Assembly (NCBI GenBank): GCA_905207705.1
Contig: CAJLMA010000001.1
Location: 1-64,000 of the forward strand
Length of the DNA stretch: 64,000 nt
Direction of reading: 5' to 3'
Origin: an uncultured Prevotellaceae bacterium
Lineage (GTDB): Bacteria; Bacteroidota; Bacteroidia; Bacteroidales; Muribaculaceae
In this document: positions 60,247 to 64,000 of the stretch, piece after piece
How the letters are laid out: every line of letters begins with the position of its first letter
Numbering within the stretch: the first letter of the stretch is position 1
Made by a program: the position numbers and the translations under genes
The notes under the pieces: model-generated
Told to the model about the DNA's origin: nothing
The model's input: the letters and a program-made list of their open reading frames with translations, nothing else
The model's database searches: none

Positions 60247-61445
60247 TGCATTTTTGCAATTATTTCATTTACCACATCTTCAGCAACGAGTCTTTTATCT
60301 TTTAGTTCAAAATGCTTGATATTGCCACCATTGTCCATAATAGTGACTTTATTTGTATCGGACATAAACCCTGCACCTTTGTCACTTAAAGAATTAAGCA
60401 CAATGAAATCTAAATTTTTCTTACGGAGTTTCCCTGCCGCATTAGCTTCCTCATTGTCTGTTTCCAAAGCAAACCCTACAAGGAGCTGGTTGCTTGTTTT
60501 CATGCTGCCAAGTTTGGCTGCTATGTCTGGATTCTTTTTCAACTTGATTACAGGGATCTCGTCATACTCGCGTTTTATTTTATGAGAACTCTGATTTTCA
60601 ACAGCATAATCAGCAACAGCGGCACACATTATTGCCACATCACACGACGGGAAAATGTCGACCGATGCATTATACATTTCAATAGCCGATTCCACATTTA
60701 CTACCTTAATAGCCGGATGCTTTGCTTTTATGGACACCGGACCGCTAATCAAAGACACCATGGCACCACGACGTGCACACTCTTCGGCTATAGCATACCC
60801 CATTTTCCCCGAAGAATAATTTCCTATAAATCTCACAGGATCTATCTTTTCGTAAGTTGGTCCTGCTGTAACCATGACATGTTTGCCCGACAAATCTCTT
60901 GAATGAGCAAAAAAATCATCGATAACATTCAAAATGCGCTCAGGCTCTTCCATCCTGCCCTTACCAACAAGATGACTTGCTAATTCGCCAGAAGCCGGCT
61001 CGATTATGTGATTACCATATTTTTGCAATAGCTCCAAATTATGCTGAGTACTCGGATGAGCATACATGTCAAGATCCATAGCAGGAGCAATAAAAACAGG
61101 AGCCTTTGCCGATAGATATGTGGTTATAAGCATATTGTCGGCAACTCCATTAGCCATTTTTGCAATAGTTGACGCAGTAGCAGGAGCAATTACCATTGCA
61201 TCAGCCCATAATCCGAGATCCACATGGCTGTTCCAGCTTCCGGTATTTGCCGTAAAAAACTCACTTATCACAGGCTTTCCACTCAAAGCCGACAGCGTAA
61301 CCGGTGTTATGAATTCCTTTCCTGATGGAGTTATAACAACTTGTACCTCAGCCCCGGCTTTGATAAACAACCTGAGTAAATACACCGATTTATATGCGGC
61401 AATTCCTCCGCATATGCCCAATATTATTTTTTTACCTTGCAGCAT
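60243..61445 (-). CDS. coaBC: Bifunctional phosphopantothenoylcysteine decarboxylase / phosphopantothenate-cysteine ligase
   Basis: The 400-residue protein has an N-terminal flavoprotein decarboxylase half (GICGGIAAYKS near 10; catalytic His74 in NSHVDLG) and a C-terminal CoaB ligase half (VMVTAGPTYEKIDPVRFIGNYSSGKMG near 190). It makes 4'-phosphopantetheine. Two E. coli active-site residues are changed: the PxMNxxMW motif reads PAMDLDMY (Asp124 for Asn) and the ACGxxGxGR loop reads ASHLVGKGR (Ser157 for the catalytic Cys). The ligase nucleotide region looks normal. It is upstream of DUF4835 (four-base overlap) and 14 bases after the exonuclease gene. Confidence 0.95.
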   Translation of the reverse strand: MLQGKKIILGICGGIAAYKSVYLLRLFIKAGAEVQVVITPSGKEFITPVTLSALSGKPVISEFFTANTGSWNSHVDLGLWADAMVIAPATASTIAKMANGVADNMLITTYLSAKAPVFIAPAMDLDMYAHPSTQHNLELLQKYGNHIIEPASGELASHLVGKGRMEEPERILNVIDDFFAHSRDLSGKHVMVTAGPTYEKIDPVRFIGNYSSGKMGYAIAEECARRGAMVSLISGPVSIKAKHPAIKVVNVESAIEMYNASVDIFPSCDVAIMCAAVADYAVENQSSHKIKREYDEIPVIKLKKNPDIAAKLGSMKTSNQLLVGFALETDNEEANAAGKLRKKNLDFIVLNSLSDKGAGFMSDTNKVTIMDNGGNIKHFELKDKRLVAEDVVNEIIAKMQ

Positions 61446-61459
61446 GGAAATTCATCATT

Positions 61460-62221
61460 TTATCTTGAACGCAATTTTATGGCTGTAATCACATTTTTTG
61501 TATTTTGAGGAAAATCTCCTTGCATCATCCAACCATAATATCCGGGTTCCTTTTTAAAAACTTCTTCAACCGGCATGCCTTTATACTTACCGAAATTAAA
61601 AACTTCAACATTTTTATCGTTATACACGATACGGCCAGCATAATCGACATTCCTATTCTGGGATGAGAACGCCGACAGAAAATCTACATCGTTCACGAGT
61701 GTAGGATACATGTCGAGTTGGGCTTTCAGCACCTCATAAGTGGCTCTTGTATCGGCACAAGCCGAGTGGGCATCGGTCATGTCTTTATGACAATAAAACT
61801 TATAGGCAGCCGATAGTGTCCTTTGTTCCATCTTGTGGTATATTGTCTGAACATCGATGAATTTCCTCTTCGACAAGTTTATATTTATACCTGCATTAAG
61901 AAATTCTTCAACAAGAATTGGGATATCAAATCTATTGCTGTTGAATCCGGCAATATCACTCCCTTCAAAAACTTTTTCGAGCATCCTGGCCACATCCTTG
62001 AACAATGGACAATCCTTGACATCCTCATTAGTTATGTGGTGTATTGCCGTTGATTCTGGCGGTATCGGAAATCCTGGATTTATCCTATAAGTTTTTTCTT
62101 CTTCCTTACCGTTAGGATAAACCTTTATATATGATAGTTCTATTATTTTATCCTTGGATATGTTCAATCCCGTCGTTTCGACATCGAAGAACACCAATGG
62201 ATTCTTTAAATTAAGTTCCAT
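61460..62221 (-). CDS. DnaQ-type 3'-5' exonuclease
   Basis: The 253-residue protein has a DEDDh exonuclease fold: motif I FFDVETTGLN with Asp13 and Glu15, motif II AGFNSNRFDIPIL, and motif III H-S-A-C-A-D (DAHSACADTRATYEVL). A C-terminal segment (about 195-253) with FNFGKYKGMPVEEV and GYYGWMMQGDFP is typical of the Bacteroidota version and resembles a small fused domain. It may be the proofreading subunit or a stand-alone exonuclease, since dnaE here lacks a proofreading domain. The ATG at 62221 was chosen over one six codons upstream. It is 24 bases after dnaN. Confidence 0.9.
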   Translation of the reverse strand: MELNLKNPLVFFDVETTGLNISKDKIIELSYIKVYPNGKEEEKTYRINPGFPIPPESTAIHHITNEDVKDCPLFKDVARMLEKVFEGSDIAGFNSNRFDIPILVEEFLNAGININLSKRKFIDVQTIYHKMEQRTLSAAYKFYCHKDMTDAHSACADTRATYEVLKAQLDMYPTLVNDVDFLSAFSSQNRNVDYAGRIVYNDKNVEVFNFGKYKGMPVEEVFKKEPGYYGWMMQGDFPQNTKNVITAIKLRSR

Positions 62222-62245
62222 ATAATATCTCAGTATCAAAGTGCA

Positions 62246-63358
62246 TTAAAGCATCATTGGCATCAGTAACATTAACAAATCTTCTCCTTCGGGTTGAGAA
62301 TCAGGTATAAATATTCCGGCACGCGTCGGATCCAACAACTTGAGGACAACAATATCTGAAGTTATGTTGGACAATATTTCAATCAACTTGTCATCATTGA
62401 ATCCAATCGACATGTCTTCACCTTGATAATCACATAAGACCTTTTCTTCGGCCGATTTCATGAAATCAACATTCTCCGTAGTCAGATTGATTACATTGTC
62501 GGTTAATGTGAACTTTACCATTCCTCCTGCACTTGCAAAAACCGAGACACGTTTTATTGCATTTAAGAGCGATATCCTGTCTACAGATAATATAAACGGG
62601 TTGTTATGAGGAATTACTGAATTATAATTTGGATACTTCCCATTTATAAATCTGCAAGTCAATGTATAATTCTCCACAACAAAAGTTGCACTCTTGTTGT
62701 CGAATGTTATTTTTACATCTTCTTCACATTTTGCTATTATGCTATTAAGAATGGAGGCCGGCTTGACAGGCAATACAAACGATGCTTCTATACCGGTCAC
62801 AATACGCTTGTTCTCAAATTTAACCAATTTGTGCGTATCGGATGCCACAAATGTTATATTATCGGGCTTAATATCCCAAAAGATGCCCATCATAATACGA
62901 CGAATCTCTTCATTACCGGCAGCGAATAGAGTGTAATTGATTCCTTCGCTCAACTCCTTTACCGGAATCGTTATCGTATGAGTTCCTTCACTCGATTCTT
63001 CTTTCTGAGGAAACTCCTCTCCATTGACACCGGGGAAATTGAAATGTCCATTTTGATAAGTTATCAGTATCGTAAAGTTATCGTCTATGTCAAATTGCAG
63101 AGGCTGTTCCGGAATCTCTTTTAAAAGGTCGAGCAAGCTCTTAACGTTAACAGCAAACTTTCCTTCACCCTCGGCATCGTTGACCTCAACCGACGTTGTC
63201 AATGTAGTTTCCTGATCGCTTCCAGTTATTACAAGCCTGTCCTCTTCAAGGCTGAATAAGAAATTATCGAGTATGGAGATCGTATTTTTCGTATTAACCA
63301 CCCTGCTTACGGTCGACAAATGCGACAACAGCAACTTGCTTGAAATATTAAACTTCAT
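62246..63358 (-). CDS. dnaN: DNA polymerase III beta sliding clamp
   Basis: The 370-residue protein has the three-domain clamp sequence: MKFNISSKLLLSHLSTVSRVVNTKNT at the start, domain 2 with FAAGNEEIRRIMMGIFWDI near 147, and the conserved closing peptide (DLLMLLMPMML) that binds partners. It encircles DNA and tethers polymerase III, and binds MutS, Pol IV and others. dnaA is not adjacent. It heads the dnaN-exonuclease-coaBC-DUF4835-recN set; the -7 candidate at 63421-63428 is the likely promoter. Confidence 0.97.
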   Translation of the reverse strand: MKFNISSKLLLSHLSTVSRVVNTKNTISILDNFLFSLEEDRLVITGSDQETTLTTSVEVNDAEGEGKFAVNVKSLLDLLKEIPEQPLQFDIDDNFTILITYQNGHFNFPGVNGEEFPQKEESSEGTHTITIPVKELSEGINYTLFAAGNEEIRRIMMGIFWDIKPDNITFVASDTHKLVKFENKRIVTGIEASFVLPVKPASILNSIIAKCEEDVKITFDNKSATFVVENYTLTCRFINGKYPNYNSVIPHNNPFILSVDRISLLNAIKRVSVFASAGGMVKFTLTDNVINLTTENVDFMKSAEEKVLCDYQGEDMSIGFNDDKLIEILSNITSDIVVLKLLDPTRAGIFIPDSQPEGEDLLMLLMPMML

Positions 63359-63420
63359 ATCTTTACTTTTTATTCATTTATCATGCCCATGCGCTCGCTT
63401 CACCGCATGTTTACAGTTTA

Positions 63421-63428
63421 CAAATATA
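63421..63428 (-). promoter_or_regulatory. -7 element for dnaN
   Basis: The minus strand reads TATATTTG, matching TAnnTTTG, about 63 bases upstream of the dnaN ATG. The upstream TTG at 14-base spacing is not at standard distance. Confidence 0.4.
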
Positions 63429-63599
63429 GTGAAAGTTGGGAGCAATGTAAAGAAATGGGCTTGCTTATTTTTTAGTTTATTTTTCACATACACTTATACC
63501 CGACAGTTTCTACAGGATTTATCAATGGTACCTTTTATTTTTCAAGCATAAATTCATTTTAAACATCTAACATTCGCGTTTCAAAATAAACAATAAAAA

Positions 63600-63630
63600 A
63601 AGTGGAAAAGACATGTTATCCTTTCCACTT
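63600..63630 (-). terminator. Terminator of the M13 peptidase gene
   Basis: A stem of about 10 bases, aagtggaaag-type (from 63600) with ctttccactt (63621-63630), lies 24 bases beyond the stop codon and is followed on the minus strand by a run of seven T. Confidence 0.8.
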
Positions 63631-63653
63631 CATATTTTTAAATGTGGGTATCC

Positions 63654-64000
63654 TTACCAAATAACAACTCTTTCAGCAGCCGGACGGAACATCGCATCAC
63701 CTTCTTTTATGCCAAAAGCATTGAAGAATGTATCGATATTCTTTAAAGTTGCATTTACACGCAACTTGCCGATAGAGTGAGGATCGGTCTTGGTGCGCAA
63801 CAATATGTCTTCTTTAGTCATATTTGCAGCCCAAACATTGGCATATGCAAGATAAAATCTTTGTTCGGGAGTGAATCCGTCAATCTTTTCGTTTCCTTTC
63901 CCTTGTGAAGTTTTCTTAAATGCCGTGTAAGCGACTCTCAAACCTCCTTGGTCGGCAATATTTTCACCAAGTGTAAACTGACCATTCGCATGGACATCAT
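63654..64000 (-). CDS. M13 family metallopeptidase (PepO/neprilysin-like), C-terminal part
   Basis: The frame is open to the right edge, so only the last about 115 residues are visible. They include GQFTLGENIADQGGLRVAY, in which the Glu of G-E-N-I-A-D is the third zinc ligand of M13 enzymes, and the C-terminal YANVWAANMTKEDILLRTKTDPHS and AMFRPAAERVVIW; ending in a hydrophobic Val-x-Ile-Trp instead of the usual C-R-x-W. The HExxH motif would lie about 50 residues upstream, outside the window. Such enzymes cleave small peptides in the periplasm or at the surface. A terminator follows. Confidence 0.88.
   Translation of the reverse strand, partial: DVHANGQFTLGENIADQGGLRVAYTAFKKTSQGKGNEKIDGFTPEQRFYLAYANVWAANMTKEDILLRTKTDPHSIGKLRVNATLKNIDTFFNAFGIKEGDAMFRPAAERVVIW

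Noticed and set aside
1..64000. CRISPR array, prophage, defence island or intact insertion sequence
   Set aside because: No regularly spaced DNA repeats, integrase, phage structural genes, restriction or toxin-antitoxin genes, or intact transposase were seen on either strand.

Overview
The window looks like a stretch of chromosome from a member of the Bacteroidales (phylum Bacteroidota), possibly Muribaculaceae. The phylum call rests on several things seen together: promoters of the TTG...TAnnTTTG type with almost no Shine-Dalgarno sequences, a C10 protease with a type IX secretion (T9SS) tail, DUF4301, DUF4835 and HU-CCDC81/SPOR proteins, a 305-residue SerA with a Lys-Lys in place of the usual active-site His, and the gene order coaE-ybbR-yajC-nusB and recN-DUF4835-coaBC-exonuclease-dnaN. 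The family-level call is inference only.

Layout. Positions 1-5040 are visibly richer in G+C and carry accessory genes: two GNAT acetyltransferases, an Lrp/AsnC regulator divergent from azlCD (branched-chain amino acid export), a VOC-fold protein, and an orphan sigma-54 response regulator. A decayed IS982-family transposase (about 5227-5765) marks the change to A+T-rich core sequence. Positions 6019-15127 hold a large secreted C10 cysteine protease, a secreted thioredoxin with a DUF4301 protein, a RelA/SpoT protein whose hydrolase domain has lost its metal ligands, an overlapping lipoprotein gene, and a secreted alpha/beta hydrolase. Positions 15189-24000 are translation genes (rpsF-rpsR-rplI; thrS-infC-rpmI-rplT) with an HU/SPOR envelope protein and a TPR protein.

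Positions 24204-39694 run mostly on the plus strand: udk-lptB, mutS2, a type II NADH dehydrogenase, a META lipoprotein, purL, sppA, lpxK, a purine nucleoside phosphorylase and thiL. Positions 39867-48486 run on the minus strand: serC-serA (serine synthesis), an MFS transporter, dnaE-trxA, and a nitroreductase. Positions 48589-53624 are plus: prfA-DUF4153-pyrF and pgk. From 53800 to the right edge all genes are on the minus strand: ybbR-coaE, yajC, nusB, rlmB, recN, DUF4835, coaBC, a DnaQ-type exonuclease, dnaN, and the C-terminal part of an M13 metallopeptidase cut by the window edge.

Most of the window is conserved housekeeping sequence. I saw no CRISPR array, tRNA, rRNA, prophage, intact insertion sequence or defence island, and nothing I would call a new multi-gene system. 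The points most worth checking are the hydrolase-dead RelA and its overlapping lipoprotein, the altered catalytic motifs in CoaBC and SerA, the composition break at the IS982 relic, the secreted protease/thioredoxin neighbourhood, and a small hairpin-bearing unit at 17847-18032.
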